DNA of 64,000 nucleotides, taken from positions 1-64,000 of the forward strand of contig NZ_LLYB01000065.1 of assembly GCF_001440475.1 (NCBI RefSeq), in the 5' to 3' direction. This document shows, one piece after another, positions 46,299 through 54,664 of this stretch (positions are counted from its first letter, which is position 1; every line of letters starts with the position of its first letter). This DNA comes from Bradyrhizobium lablabi (lineage in GTDB: Bacteria > Pseudomonadota > Alphaproteobacteria > Rhizobiales > Xanthobacteraceae). The translations under genes and the position numbers were made by a program. Below the pieces are notes generated by a model. It saw only the letters and a program-made list of their open reading frames with translations, had not been told where the DNA came from and did not search any database.

Positions 46299-47504
46299 AT
46301 GACGGCGCAGGCAAATGGCAAGACCGGGGAATCGCCCGAGATCGACACGGCGAAAATCGATTCGGCCGTAGCGCAGGCCATGCCCGCGCGGTCGGCCGAC
46401 GATATGCCGCTGCTCCGTATCGAGGGGGTCTCCAAGAAGTTCGGCACTTTCCCCGCGGTGGACGGGCTCTCGCTCGACATCAGGACCGGCGAGTTCTTTG
46501 CGCTGTTGGGCCCGAGCGGCTGCGGCAAGACCACGCTGCTTCGGATGCTCGCCGGCTTCGAGACGCCTGACGAGGGCCGCATCCTGCTCGGCGGCCGCGA
46601 CATCGCGCCGGTGCTGCCGCATGAGCGGCCCGTCAACATGATGTTCCAGAACTACGCGTTGTTTCCGCATCTTTCGGTGCGGGACAATATCGCGTTCGGC
46701 CTGAAGCGCGCCGGGATGGCCCGCGCCGCCATCGATACCCGCGTTGCCGAGATGGTCGCGCTGGTCAAGCTCGACGGCATGGAGAAGCGAAAACCCGATC
46801 AGCTCTCCGGCGGCCAGAAGCAGCGCGTGGCGCTGGCGCGTTCGCTGGCGCGGCGGCCCAAGGTTCTCCTGCTCGATGAACCCCTGGCGGCGCTCGACAA
46901 GAAGCTGCGCGAGAGCACACAACTGGAATTGATGGAGCTGCAGCGCCGGCTCGGCATGACCTTCATCGTCGTCACCCACGATCAGGAAGAGGCGATGACG
47001 ATGGCAAACCGGATCGGCGTGATGGATGCCGGCCGGCTGCAACAGGTCGCAACCCCGCGCGACCTCTACGAGGCGCCAGCCTCGCGCTGGGTCGCCGAGT
47101 TCGTCGGCGACGTCAACCTGTTCAACGGCGACGTAACATCGCGCGACCATCGTCGCCTGACGATCGCGACCCGCGACGGCGGAGCCATTGTGGTTTCCGA
47201 GCCGCGTGAGCCCGTCACCAGGACCGTCGTCTCGGTCGCTATCCGCCCCGAGAAGGTGAAGATGTCGCGCCGTGGTCCGGCGCCGGATGCAGCCGGTTCG
47301 CAGGCGATCAACCGGCTCGAAGGCGTCGTCGCCGACGTCAGCTATCTCGGCGGCTCGACGGTCTACAAGGTCAAGCTCGATTCCGGCGCGGTGGTGCGCT
47401 CGTCGGTGGCCAATACCGCCCGGTTCGATACCGATACCTACGACGCCGGCCAGCGCGTGGTGGCGTGGTTCACGCCCGACGATTGCGTGGTGCTGGAACG
47501 ATGA
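46299..47504 (+). CDS. polyamine-type ABC transporter ATP-binding protein (PotA/PotG-like)
   Basis: A 401-residue ATPase. The ABC domain (about 45-280) has Walker A LGPSGCGKTTLL, the Q-loop MMFQNYALFPHLSV, signature LSGGQKQRVALARSL and Walker B VLLLDEPLAALD. A C-terminal TOBE-type domain (about 300-400) with SVAIRPEKVKM is typical of spermidine/putrescine importers. The family segment ENF-type end is not needed here. Its stop overlaps the first permease start as ATGA. It likely energises uptake of a polyamine or related compound; no binding-protein gene is adjacent. Confidence 0.88.
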   Translation: MTAQANGKTGESPEIDTAKIDSAVAQAMPARSADDMPLLRIEGVSKKFGTFPAVDGLSLDIRTGEFFALLGPSGCGKTTLLRMLAGFETPDEGRILLGGRDIAPVLPHERPVNMMFQNYALFPHLSVRDNIAFGLKRAGMARAAIDTRVAEMVALVKLDGMEKRKPDQLSGGQKQRVALARSLARRPKVLLLDEPLAALDKKLRESTQLELMELQRRLGMTFIVVTHDQEEAMTMANRIGVMDAGRLQQVATPRDLYEAPASRWVAEFVGDVNLFNGDVTSRDHRRLTIATRDGGAIVVSEPREPVTRTVVSVAIRPEKVKMSRRGPAPDAAGSQAINRLEGVVADVSYLGGSTVYKVKLDSGAVVRSSVANTARFDTDTYDAGQRVVAWFTPDDCVVLER

Positions 47505-48415
47505 GCACACGCCGCATCTTTGCACAGCCGGCGCGGTATGCCGCCATCGCGCCTTATCTCTGGATGGTGCTGTTCTTCCTGGTGCCGTTCGGCTTCGTGC
47601 TGAAGATCAGCCTGTCGCAGACGGCGATCGCGCAACCGCCTTACCTGCCGGTGTTCGATTTTGCCGAAGGATGGGCCGCGATCACTGCGGCCTTCTCGCA
47701 GTTGTCGCTGGATAATTTCGGGCTGCTGGCTTCGGACAGTCTCTACATCAGCTCTTATCTGCGAAGCGTCGTGGTCGCCGTGATCTCGACATTGATGCTG
47801 CTCTTGATCGGCTACCCCGTCGCCTACGGCATGGCGCGGCTGCCGCAGCGCTGGCAGCCGATCGCGATGATGCTGGTGATCGTGCCGTTCTGGACCTCGT
47901 TCCTGATCCGCATCTATGCCTGGATCAACATCCTGCAGCATGACGGCCTGCTCAATAAAGTGCTGCTCGCATTGCACGTCGTCTCCACGCCGGTGGTATG
48001 GCTGTCGACCGACACCGCAATGTATATCGGCATCGTCTATTCCTATCTGCCGTTCATGATCCTGCCGCTCTATGCGACGCTCTCCAAGCTGGACGCCTCG
48101 CTGCTGGAAGCGGCCGCCGATCTTGGCGCCTCGCCACGGCGGGCGTTCTGGCTGGTGACATTTCCGCTGTCGTTGCCCGGCGTCGGCGCCGGCGCGCTGC
48201 TCTGCTTCATCCCGATCCTCGGCGAGTTCGTGATTCCGGACCTTTTGGCCGGCTCCGGCTCGATGATGATCGGCCAGACGCTGTGGCTGGAATTCTTCAC
48301 CAACAAGGATTGGCCGGTCGCCGCCGCCGCCGCGGTCGCATTGCTGGTTCTGCTGGTGCCGCCATTGGTGCTGTACGACCGGCTGCAGCGCCGGACGCTG
48401 GAGAGTGCGAAGTGA
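47501..48415 (+). CDS. polyamine-type ABC transporter permease (PotB/PotH-like)
   Basis: A 304-residue inner-membrane permease with six helices. The cytoplasmic EAA loop that contacts the ATPase reads LEAAADLGASPRRAFWLVTFPLSLPG, and the family stretch VPFWTSFLIRIYAWINILQ is present (each is only part of a longer conserved region). The first helix begins AIAPYLWMVLFFLVPFGF. The ATG at 47501 overlaps the ATPase stop; the frame runs 12 codons upstream without support. The next permease overlaps by one base. Confidence 0.92.
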   Translation: MSTRRIFAQPARYAAIAPYLWMVLFFLVPFGFVLKISLSQTAIAQPPYLPVFDFAEGWAAITAAFSQLSLDNFGLLASDSLYISSYLRSVVVAVISTLMLLLIGYPVAYGMARLPQRWQPIAMMLVIVPFWTSFLIRIYAWINILQHDGLLNKVLLALHVVSTPVVWLSTDTAMYIGIVYSYLPFMILPLYATLSKLDASLLEAAADLGASPRRAFWLVTFPLSLPGVGAGALLCFIPILGEFVIPDLLAGSGSMMIGQTLWLEFFTNKDWPVAAAAAVALLVLLVPPLVLYDRLQRRTLESAK

Positions 48416-49230
48416 TGGCCCGGCAGGTCAACCGGATGTCGGCATTCAACGTCACCTCGCTGGCGCTGGGGCTGGCGTTCCTGTACCTGCCGATCGTCAT
48501 TCTCGTCATCTATTCGTTCAACGCCTCGCGGCTGGTGACGGTGTGGGGTGGCTGGTCGCTGCGCTGGTACTTTGAGTTCTTCAACGACCGCGCCATGCTG
48601 GATGCCGCCTGGATGAGCCTGCGCGTTGCTGCTGTATCGGCCACGATAGCGACCCTGCTCGGCACGCTGGCAGCCGTCGGCCTGGCGCGCGGCGAGCGCT
48701 TCAGGGGCCGGGCGCTGTTTTCCGGCATGCTCTATGCGCCGCTGGTGATGCCCGAGGTGATTTCGGGGTTGTCCCTGCTGCTATTATTCGTGGCGCTGAA
48801 TGCCGAGCGCGGATTCTGGACGGTGACGATCGCCCACACCACGCTGACGATGTGCTTCGTCACCGTGGTGGTGCAGTCGCGCCTTGCCTCGCTCGACCGC
48901 AGCCTGGAAGAGGCCGCGATGGATCTCGGCTGCAATCCGGTGCAGGCATTCATTCGCGTGACGCTGCCGCTCATCGTTCCCGCGATTGCGGCGGGCTGGA
49001 TGCTGGCCTTCACGCTGTCGCTCGACGACGTCGTGATCGCGAGTTTTACGACCGGTCCCGGCTCGGCGACGCTGCCGATCCGGATCTATTCCGAGGTGCG
49101 GCTCGGCGTGAAGCCCGAGATCAATGCGATCTGCACCATGGTGATCGCGCTGATCGCCGTGCTGATCGTGATCGCTTCGCTCGCCTCGAAGCTGTCGAGC
49201 ACGCAGGGCGAGAGCGCGGCGCCGCTTTGA
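48415..49230 (+). CDS. polyamine-type ABC transporter permease (PotC/PotI-like)
   Basis: A 271-residue partner permease with six helices: LALGLAFLYLPIVILVIYSF at the start, the PotC-type WGGWSLRWYFEFFND after it, and an EAA loop LEEAAMDLGCNPVQAFIRVT. Downstream LSLDDVVIASFTTGPGS is a strong PotC/PotI marker. The ATG overlaps the preceding stop; a GTG one codon earlier is also possible. A hairpin at 49231-49252 directly after the stop may end the operon. Confidence 0.92.
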   Translation: MARQVNRMSAFNVTSLALGLAFLYLPIVILVIYSFNASRLVTVWGGWSLRWYFEFFNDRAMLDAAWMSLRVAAVSATIATLLGTLAAVGLARGERFRGRALFSGMLYAPLVMPEVISGLSLLLLFVALNAERGFWTVTIAHTTLTMCFVTVVVQSRLASLDRSLEEAAMDLGCNPVQAFIRVTLPLIVPAIAAGWMLAFTLSLDDVVIASFTTGPGSATLPIRIYSEVRLGVKPEINAICTMVIALIAVLIVIASLASKLSSTQGESAAPL

Positions 49231-49252
49231 TCTCGTCCTTACGGGGACGAGA
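49231..49252 (+). terminator. hairpin after the ABC transporter operon
   Basis: TCTCGTCC (49231-49238) and GGACGAGA (49245-49252) are exact reverse complements around TTACGG, immediately after the permease stop. There is no T run, so its efficiency is doubtful. Confidence 0.4.
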
Positions 49253-49269
49253 CCACCGGACCTGTCTGC

Positions 49270-50352
49270 TCAATCGTCCACATCCTCCTGCGGCCGTCCG
49301 AACAGATGCACGATGCCCGGCGTCGTGATCGAGACGAACACGAAGCGCGACAGATGATGGGCGCCGACGAAGATCGGGTCGATATGCAGCGTGAGCGCTA
49401 GCGCCAGCATGGCGTCCATCGCGCCCGGCGCAAACGCCACCACGACGTCGGCGAAGCGCACATGGGTGGTCAGCACGATCACCGTGATGAAAACGGCTGA
49501 AATGACGATGGCAACCGCGAACGAGCCCAGCCCGGCATTGATGTGGCTGACGAGCGTCTTCTTGCTGATCCGCGCAAAGCGCGTGCCGATCACGGCGCCG
49601 ATGCCGACCAGCGCCACGCCGCGCATCCAGGTCGGCAGGCCGCCCTCGATCAGGCCGGTGCCGTGCAGCATGGCCGAGGCAATCATTGCGCCGAACATCC
49701 AGCTTGCCGGGAATTTGGCGAGCCGAAGCAGCAGCGCGACGGCGACGGCAGCCGTCGCCAGCACCGCGAGTTCGAGCGGCGAGGCGACGCCGGTACTGAT
49801 CAGCTCCATGGGCGCGCTCGGCGCCACGCCGGTCATTGCCAGCAGCAGCGGCAGCGCCGCGGTCAGGATGATCACGCGGATGGTCTGCACCACGGCGATC
49901 GCGGCGACATCGGCGCCTTTCTCGGCGGCCAGCATGGTGATCTGCGACAGCGCGCCGGGGCTCCCCGCCAGCAGCGCCGAAGTCTGGTCCCAGCCGTGGA
50001 TGCGCTGCAGATAGAAGCTGGAGCCGAAGGTCGAGCAGAACGTCGCCAGCGCCAGCAGGCCGATGGTCAGGGGATAGGCGCTCATGTGCTGGATCAATTG
50101 CCGCGACACCAGCGAGCCCAGCGTGATACCGAGCAGCACGAGCACGGTCTGGGTCAGGATCGGCGGCATGGTCACCGGCCGGCCTGCGAGAGCGGCGATG
50201 CCGACGGCAAACATCGCGCCGGAGATCAGTCCGCCCGGCAGGTTGAACCACAGAAACAGCGCGCCACCGGCAGCACCGAGGACGAGTGCCTCCAGGGTGC
50301 CCAGAATCTTGGCGCGATCAGCAATGGCGGCGGAAATCGAGGCGGGGATCAT
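49270..50352 (-). CDS. AbrB family integral membrane protein
   Basis: A 360-residue protein with about ten helices in two similar halves, the layout of the Pfam AbrB (putative ammonia monooxygenase) membrane family, unrelated to the small DNA-binding AbrB. Typical parts are LPGGLISGAMFAVGIAALAG, TLGSLVSRQLIQHMSAYPL, LLAGSPGALSQITMLA and VVAFAPGAMDAMLAL; the last two are the paired Gly-rich motifs. It is probably a transporter, with unknown substrate. The ATG at 50352 is used; a GTG two codons upstream is possible. It converges on the polyamine transporter operon. Confidence 0.82.
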   Translation of the reverse strand: MIPASISAAIADRAKILGTLEALVLGAAGGALFLWFNLPGGLISGAMFAVGIAALAGRPVTMPPILTQTVLVLLGITLGSLVSRQLIQHMSAYPLTIGLLALATFCSTFGSSFYLQRIHGWDQTSALLAGSPGALSQITMLAAEKGADVAAIAVVQTIRVIILTAALPLLLAMTGVAPSAPMELISTGVASPLELAVLATAAVAVALLLRLAKFPASWMFGAMIASAMLHGTGLIEGGLPTWMRGVALVGIGAVIGTRFARISKKTLVSHINAGLGSFAVAIVISAVFITVIVLTTHVRFADVVVAFAPGAMDAMLALALTLHIDPIFVGAHHLSRFVFVSITTPGIVHLFGRPQEDVDD

Positions 50353-50459
50353 GGTCACGCCGCCTTATGGCAAATCCGTCACCGTCGTACAAATGCGTCA
50401 CGCGATTGCAGCAATGCGCGGGCAATGTTGGTGGACGACCTCTTCGACAGGAAAGGCGA

Positions 50460-50726
50460 TCACTTCGCCTTTCCAGCCGCGGCTCGCTTGCATTCCGAGC
50501 GGAATTTCCTGCGTTCCTTGCCGTGAAGTCCCTTGGCGTCGGCTTCCTTCGAACATTCGAGCGAGGCAGCGGTCCGCGGTTTCTCCGCCTTCTTCTCAGC
50601 CGGTGCCTTGGTTTCGGCCTTGGTGGCATCGGTCTTGGCGGGAGCCGTGGTTTGCGCGGTCGCGGCGCCCATCAACAGAAGGGAAGCCACGGCGACCGCG
50701 GTGGCAAGGGAGGACATCTTCGTCAT
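50460..50726 (-). CDS. exported PsiF-repeat protein (88 aa)
   Basis: A signal peptide (SLATAVAVASLLLMGAATA) is followed by a Lys/Ala/Thr-rich linker and one PsiF repeat, AASLECSKEADAKGLHGKER then RKFRSECKRA, with two cysteines that may form a disulfide. PsiF of E. coli is phosphate-starvation induced and has no known activity. The ATG at 50726 gives a proper signal peptide; the frame upstream adds none. It is divergent from another small exported Cys-pair protein. Confidence 0.82.
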   Translation of the reverse strand: MTKMSSLATAVAVASLLLMGAATAQTTAPAKTDATKAETKAPAEKKAEKPRTAASLECSKEADAKGLHGKERRKFRSECKRAAAGKAK

Positions 50727-50904
50727 GAGGCACCTCGGCTTGAAAACAAGGGCGCAAGCGTCGTGCTCTGATGCTGAACCGCGGGTGAACGAAGCGGAAT
50801 CGCTCGTCACGAAATTTTGCTCAGGCGCGGCCTGTTCGCGTTGTCGCAAGCTTTGGTTGCGGTAGGATGGTAGCCGCAGATGACTATCCCCAAGGAGACC
50901 AGGG

Positions 50905-51393
50905 ATGACTATTCAAGCAAGAATACTAGGTGCGATTGCAGTATCGGGTATGGCCGCGTTGGTGATGACGACGCAGGCGAACGCCCTAACGGCGCAGGAA
51001 TGCAGCGCCAAATACCAGGCAGCGAAAGCCGCCGGCACGCTCGGCGACCAGAAGTGGAATGACTTCCGCAAGGCGCAATGCGGCGCCGATGCTGCGGCCG
51101 CTCCGGCGGCAGCGGCGCCCGCTGCCGCGCCAAAGGAAACCGCCAAGAAAGAATCCAAGAAGGAAGCCGCCAAGGAGGCCGCGGCGCCTGCCACTCCGTC
51201 GGGCCCCGCGGTCTATCCGAGCGCGGTCGATCCGAAATACTCCAAGGAGACTGCTGGCAAGGCCCGCATGCACACTTGCGTGGATCAGTACAACGCCAAC
51301 AAGGCGACCAATGCCAATGGCGGGCTGAAGTGGATCCAGAAGGGCGGCGGTTATTACAGCGAATGCTCCAAGAAGCTGAAGGGCGCGGCCTGA
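50905..51393 (+). CDS. exported protein with two Cys-pair motifs (162 aa)
   Basis: A signal peptide (ILGAIAVSGMAALVMTTQANA) leads to a first motif ECSAKYQAAKAAGTLGDQKW then FRKAQC, a charged Ala/Lys/Pro linker, and a second motif CVDQYNANKATNANGGLKW ending YYSECSKKLK. The two halves resemble each other and, more distantly, the PsiF repeat of the divergent neighbour at 50460-50726. No activity is known. The ATG follows GGAGACC. The 178-base spacer between the two genes must carry both promoters. Confidence 0.75.
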   Translation: MTIQARILGAIAVSGMAALVMTTQANALTAQECSAKYQAAKAAGTLGDQKWNDFRKAQCGADAAAAPAAAAPAAAPKETAKKESKKEAAKEAAAPATPSGPAVYPSAVDPKYSKETAGKARMHTCVDQYNANKATNANGGLKWIQKGGGYYSECSKKLKGAA

Positions 51394-51429
51394 CGCTCCA
51401 CCGGGCGCGGCCGGATGTTTCGGCCGCGC

Positions 51430-52011
51430 CTACAGGTCGCGGAGCAATGTTTCGGCGGACTTCGCCACCAGTTGCGCGCGTTTGCGCTGGCCGCGTTCGA
51501 GAAACAGCAGGCCCTGGCCGAATATGAAGCAGTAGAACATGAACGCCCGCGCGTCGGCTTCCTCGGGCGGTAAGCCCGTCGCGCGAAAGAGCTGCCCGAC
51601 ATTCTTCAGCCGCGCGGCATCGACGTGGGCAGCCACGTTGGCCGCAAGTTCGTCGGACCGCGCCCATTGCCGGATCGCCAGTTCGACCGCCATGCCTTCG
51701 GTATTGATGTGCTCGGAATAGCGCGCGGTCAGCGCCTTCAGCCGCTCGCGCGCGCTCGTGCCGTCGAGGCTGGTGTGTTTTTCGATCGCGGCGATACGGC
51801 CCGCGCTCCAGTGCTGCAACATGGCTTCCAGCAGCGCCGCGCGGTCGCGGAAGCGGCGATAGAAGCCGCCCTTGGTTACGCCGAGGTTCTTGGCCAGCAC
51901 CTCGACCCGCACCCCTTCGACACCGGCCCGGGCGATTTCCTCAAGGCCGGCCTCGATCCAGCGCTCGCTCCTTACCTCGCCGGTCCGGGTGTCTGCCTTG
52001 GCGTCGCTCAT
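51430..52011 (-). CDS. TetR family transcriptional regulator
   Basis: A 193-residue repressor. The HTH reads GLEEIARAGVEGVRVEVLAK, then LGVTKGGFYRRFRDRAALLE, with the recognition helix at KGGFYRRF, about residues 20-65. The C-terminal part ends ARAFMFYCFIFGQGLLFLE, a probable ligand and dimer region. Two similar inverted repeats lie between it and the divergent thioesterase genes (52032-52049, 52067-52084), so it very likely controls both itself and them, in the manner of fatty acyl-CoA-sensing TetR proteins. Confidence 0.88.
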   Translation of the reverse strand: MSDAKADTRTGEVRSERWIEAGLEEIARAGVEGVRVEVLAKNLGVTKGGFYRRFRDRAALLEAMLQHWSAGRIAAIEKHTSLDGTSARERLKALTARYSEHINTEGMAVELAIRQWARSDELAANVAAHVDAARLKNVGQLFRATGLPPEEADARAFMFYCFIFGQGLLFLERGQRKRAQLVAKSAETLLRDL

Positions 52012-52031
52012 GGTCCGCTCTCACCGATTGT

Positions 52032-52084
52032 TGATACGGTGCCGTATTGCTAACCCAGAGGCGGCCTGATACGCTACCGTATCA
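52032..52084. promoter_or_regulatory. twin TetR operators
   Basis: TGATACG-GTGC-CGTATTG (52032-52049) and TGATACG-CTAC-CGTATCA (52067-52084). The second is a perfect 7-bp inverted repeat with 4-base centre; the first differs at its last bases. Their centres are 35 bases apart. They lie between the TetR start (52011) and the thioesterase start (52111). Confidence 0.75.
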
Positions 52085-52110
52085 ACATCAGCAAAAAGGC
52101 GGAGCAAACG

Positions 52111-52536
52111 ATGGAGACGGACGCGACCTATCGCGGCACGGTCTATCCCTGGCAATGCGATCATGTCGGGCACATGAACATCATGTGGTATGTCGGCAAG
52201 TTCGACGAGGCGAACTGGAACCTATTCGCCAGGCTCGGCCTGACCCCGTCCTATCTGCGCACGTCCGGCCGCGGCATGGCCGCCGTGCAGCAGACCGTCA
52301 CCTACAAGCGTGAACTCCTGGCCGGCGACATCGTCGAGGTCAAAAGCCGGCTCGTGGAAATCCGCGACAAGTCGATCCGCTTCGTCCACGAGATGCGCAA
52401 CGCCGAAACCGGTGAGATCGCCGCGAGCTGCGAATTCGTCGGCGTCCACATGGACCGGCAGGCGCGCAAGTCGACCGCCTTCGCGCCCGCGATCCGCGAC
52501 GCCGCGACCAGGCATCTCGAACCGGCGATGGCCTGA
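52111..52536 (+). CDS. hotdog acyl-CoA thioesterase (4HBT/FadM-like)
   Basis: A 141-residue single hotdog domain. The active-site region CDHVGHMNIMWYVGKFDEA has the Asp and the HxxHMN pattern of 4-hydroxybenzoyl-CoA type thioesterases. VTYKRELLAGDIVEVKSRL follows as the central strand. It hydrolyses an acyl-CoA of unknown chain. The first gene of a unit facing a TetR gene; a second thioesterase starts 4 bases after its stop. Confidence 0.85.
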   Translation: METDATYRGTVYPWQCDHVGHMNIMWYVGKFDEANWNLFARLGLTPSYLRTSGRGMAAVQQTVTYKRELLAGDIVEVKSRLVEIRDKSIRFVHEMRNAETGEIAASCEFVGVHMDRQARKSTAFAPAIRDAATRHLEPAMA

Positions 52537-52539
52537 CCC

Positions 52540-53016
52540 GTGACGCGCTTCCTGCCGAAAAATCCGCAATTTCGCGAGATTGCGACCGATACGTTCAACC
52601 AGCAGCGCGCGATGAAGACGCTCGGCATTTCGATCGCCCGGCTGGAGCCCGGCGAGGTCGATCTCGCGATGAGCTATCGGGACGAACTAACCCAGCAGCA
52701 TGGCTTCATTCATGCCGGCATCATCACGGCGGCGCTCGACAATGCCTGCGGCATTGCCGCGTTCACGCTGATGCCGGCGGGCGCGGGGATTCTCACCGTG
52801 GAATTCAAGACCAACCTCCTGGCGCCCGCGCGCGGCGAGCGGTTCATCTTCCGCGCCACCGTCGTCAAGCCCGGCCGTACGCTGACCGTGTGCGAAGCCC
52901 GCGCCTATGCCGCGCATGACGGGGTCGAGACGCTGATTGCGACCATGAGCGGCACGCTGATGGCGCTGCTGCCGCGCGAGGGGGCCGCCGCGGACAAGGC
53001 GCTCGCACCGGCCTGA
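52540..53016 (+). CDS. PaaI family hotdog thioesterase
   Basis: A 158-residue hotdog protein. The PaaI-type motif ELTQQHGFIHAGIITAALDN includes the HGG-like turn and the catalytic acid region, and ILTVEFKTNLLAPARGE is the core strand. The start is GTG at 52540, 4 bases after the first thioesterase. Two thioesterases of different subtypes under one TetR operator suggest removal or recycling of acyl-CoA or aryl-CoA compounds; the actual substrates are not known. Confidence 0.85.
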   Translation: MTRFLPKNPQFREIATDTFNQQRAMKTLGISIARLEPGEVDLAMSYRDELTQQHGFIHAGIITAALDNACGIAAFTLMPAGAGILTVEFKTNLLAPARGERFIFRATVVKPGRTLTVCEARAYAAHDGVETLIATMSGTLMALLPREGAAADKALAPA

Positions 53017-53103
53017 CCCTGCTGCAGTGCATACTTATGCTAACGGCATAGCAGGATGTGAAAAATCCTTCTATGGTCGCGGCGTGCAACAGAGTCTTTC
53101 AAC

Positions 53104-53892
53104 TTGATCATCTCCACCGCGCAGGGCGTGCTGGGACTGGCGTCGGGGATGCTGGTCGGGTTTTCGCTTGGCCTGGTCGGCGGCGGCGGCTCGATCCTGG
53201 CAGTGCCGCTGATGGTCTATCTGGTCGGCGTGGCGGAGCCCCATGTCGCGATCGGCACCAGCGCAATCGCGGTCGCCGCCAACGCCGCGGTCAACCTCTC
53301 CAACCATGCGCGCGGCGGCACCGTGATCTGGTCCTGCGCGCTGATCTTTGCCGCCGCCGGCATGGTCGGCGCCTTCGGCGGATCGATCCTCGGCAAGATG
53401 GTGGATGGTCAACGGCTATTGGCGCTGTTCGCGCTGGTCATGATCGTCATCGCGCTTCTGATGCTGAAGACGCGCTCACGCACCGGCCTGCCTGATGTCA
53501 AGATCTCGATGTCGAACATCCCCGCCATCGTCAGCCTGGGCCTCACGACCGGGACGGTGTCGGGCTTCTTCGGCATCGGCGGCGGCTTCCTGATCGTGCC
53601 GGCCCTGATGCTGGCGACCGGCATGCCGATCCTGAACGCGGTGTCCTCCTCGCTGGTCGCGGTCACCGCGTTCGGCCTGACCACGGCGGCCAGCTATGCC
53701 TGGTCCGGGCTGGTGTCATGGGCGCTGGCCGGCCTGTTCGTGGCAGGTGGCATCGCCGGCGGCTTGGCCGGCACGCGTTCGGCGCGGCATCTCGCCGAGC
53801 GGCGCGGCGCGCTCAATATCGTGTTCGCCGTGGTCATTATTGCCGTGGCGCTCTATATGCTGGCGCGTAACATGTCCCTGTTTCAGCCGTAG
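53104..53892 (+). CDS. TauE/SafE family exporter
   Basis: A 262-residue membrane protein with about eight helices in two halves. Each half has the family Gly-rich loop: SLGLVGGGGSILAVPLMVYL and SGFFGIGGGFLIVPALMLAT. Such proteins move sulfite, sulfoacetate or related organic anions out. The start is uncertain: TTG at 53104 begins a frame with a proper first helix, but has no clear Shine-Dalgarno. The DsbA-like gene follows 7 bases after its stop. Confidence 0.85.
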   Translation: MIISTAQGVLGLASGMLVGFSLGLVGGGGSILAVPLMVYLVGVAEPHVAIGTSAIAVAANAAVNLSNHARGGTVIWSCALIFAAAGMVGAFGGSILGKMVDGQRLLALFALVMIVIALLMLKTRSRTGLPDVKISMSNIPAIVSLGLTTGTVSGFFGIGGGFLIVPALMLATGMPILNAVSSSLVAVTAFGLTTAASYAWSGLVSWALAGLFVAGGIAGGLAGTRSARHLAERRGALNIVFAVVIIAVALYMLARNMSLFQP

Positions 53893-53899
53893 ACAGGAA

Positions 53900-54592
53900 A
53901 TGCAGCCCTTCGCGAGACCAAAGATGAAGCGATCGAACAATCCGGCCGGGATCATCCTGCAGCCTACGCGGCGCGAAGCTCTCGGCTTGCTCGGCGGTGC
54001 CGCGTTGCTGGGCGCCACGTCGCGACCGGCCTCTGCGCAGCGCGTGGACGATGTGTTGAACGAAGCGCTGGTGCTGCGCGACCCCGAGGTGCCCGCGACC
54101 GGCAATCCCGACGGCGACATCAATATCGTCGAATGGTTCGATTACAACTGTCCGTATTGCCGCAAGATCGCGCCCGAGATCCAGCAGGTGGTGCAGGACG
54201 ACGGCAAGGTGCGCCTGGTGCTGAAGGACTGGCCGATCCTCGGCGAGGTCTCGAAGTTCGGGGCGCGCATGGCGCTGGCCGCGAAGTATCAGGGCAAGTA
54301 CATGGCTGCGCATGAGGCGATGATCGGCGTCAGCTCGAAATTGACCGAACCGCGCATCCGCGAATTGCTGGCGGGTGCCGGCATCGACATGGACCGCCTC
54401 AACCGCGACGCCACGGCCAACGCCAAGGCGATCGACACCGTTCTCACCCGCAACCACGATCAGGCCTTGGCGTTCGGATTCAAGGGGACGCCGTCCTTCA
54501 TCGTCGGCAAGTTCCGCGTGCCGGGCATCCTGACCATGGCGGAATTCGAGATGGTGATCGCCGACGCCCGCAAGGCGAAGAAAGCCAACTGA
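53900..54592 (+). CDS. DsbA family thiol oxidoreductase, Tat-type signal
   Basis: A 230-residue periplasmic thioredoxin-fold protein. The N-terminus PTRREALGLLGGAALLGATS looks like a twin-arginine signal. The active site is CPYC at 84-87 in EWFDYNCPYCRK, and the cis-proline loop is GFKGTPSFIVG. This is the DsbA/DsbG/ScsC-like group that makes or rearranges disulfides. The ATG at 53900 follows AGGA; a second ATG at 53924 is also possible. It is coupled to the TauE-like exporter. Confidence 0.87.
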   Translation: MQPFARPKMKRSNNPAGIILQPTRREALGLLGGAALLGATSRPASAQRVDDVLNEALVLRDPEVPATGNPDGDINIVEWFDYNCPYCRKIAPEIQQVVQDDGKVRLVLKDWPILGEVSKFGARMALAAKYQGKYMAAHEAMIGVSSKLTEPRIRELLAGAGIDMDRLNRDATANAKAIDTVLTRNHDQALAFGFKGTPSFIVGKFRVPGILTMAEFEMVIADARKAKKAN

Positions 54593-54605
54593 CCGCCGTC
54601 ACAGC

Positions 54606-54636
54606 AAAACACGCCGTCGTTGGGAACGACGGCGTG
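54606..54636 (-). terminator. terminator between convergent genes
   Basis: CACGCCGTCGTT (54610-54621) and AACGACGGCGTG (54625-54636) are a perfect 12-bp stem with a GGG loop. On the minus strand TTTTGC follows, so it mainly ends the small membrane-protein gene at 54665-54871; it may also stop the dsbA-like transcript. Confidence 0.85.
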
Positions 54637-54664
54637 CTATTGTCAAGACGATCCTGTTGGCAAA

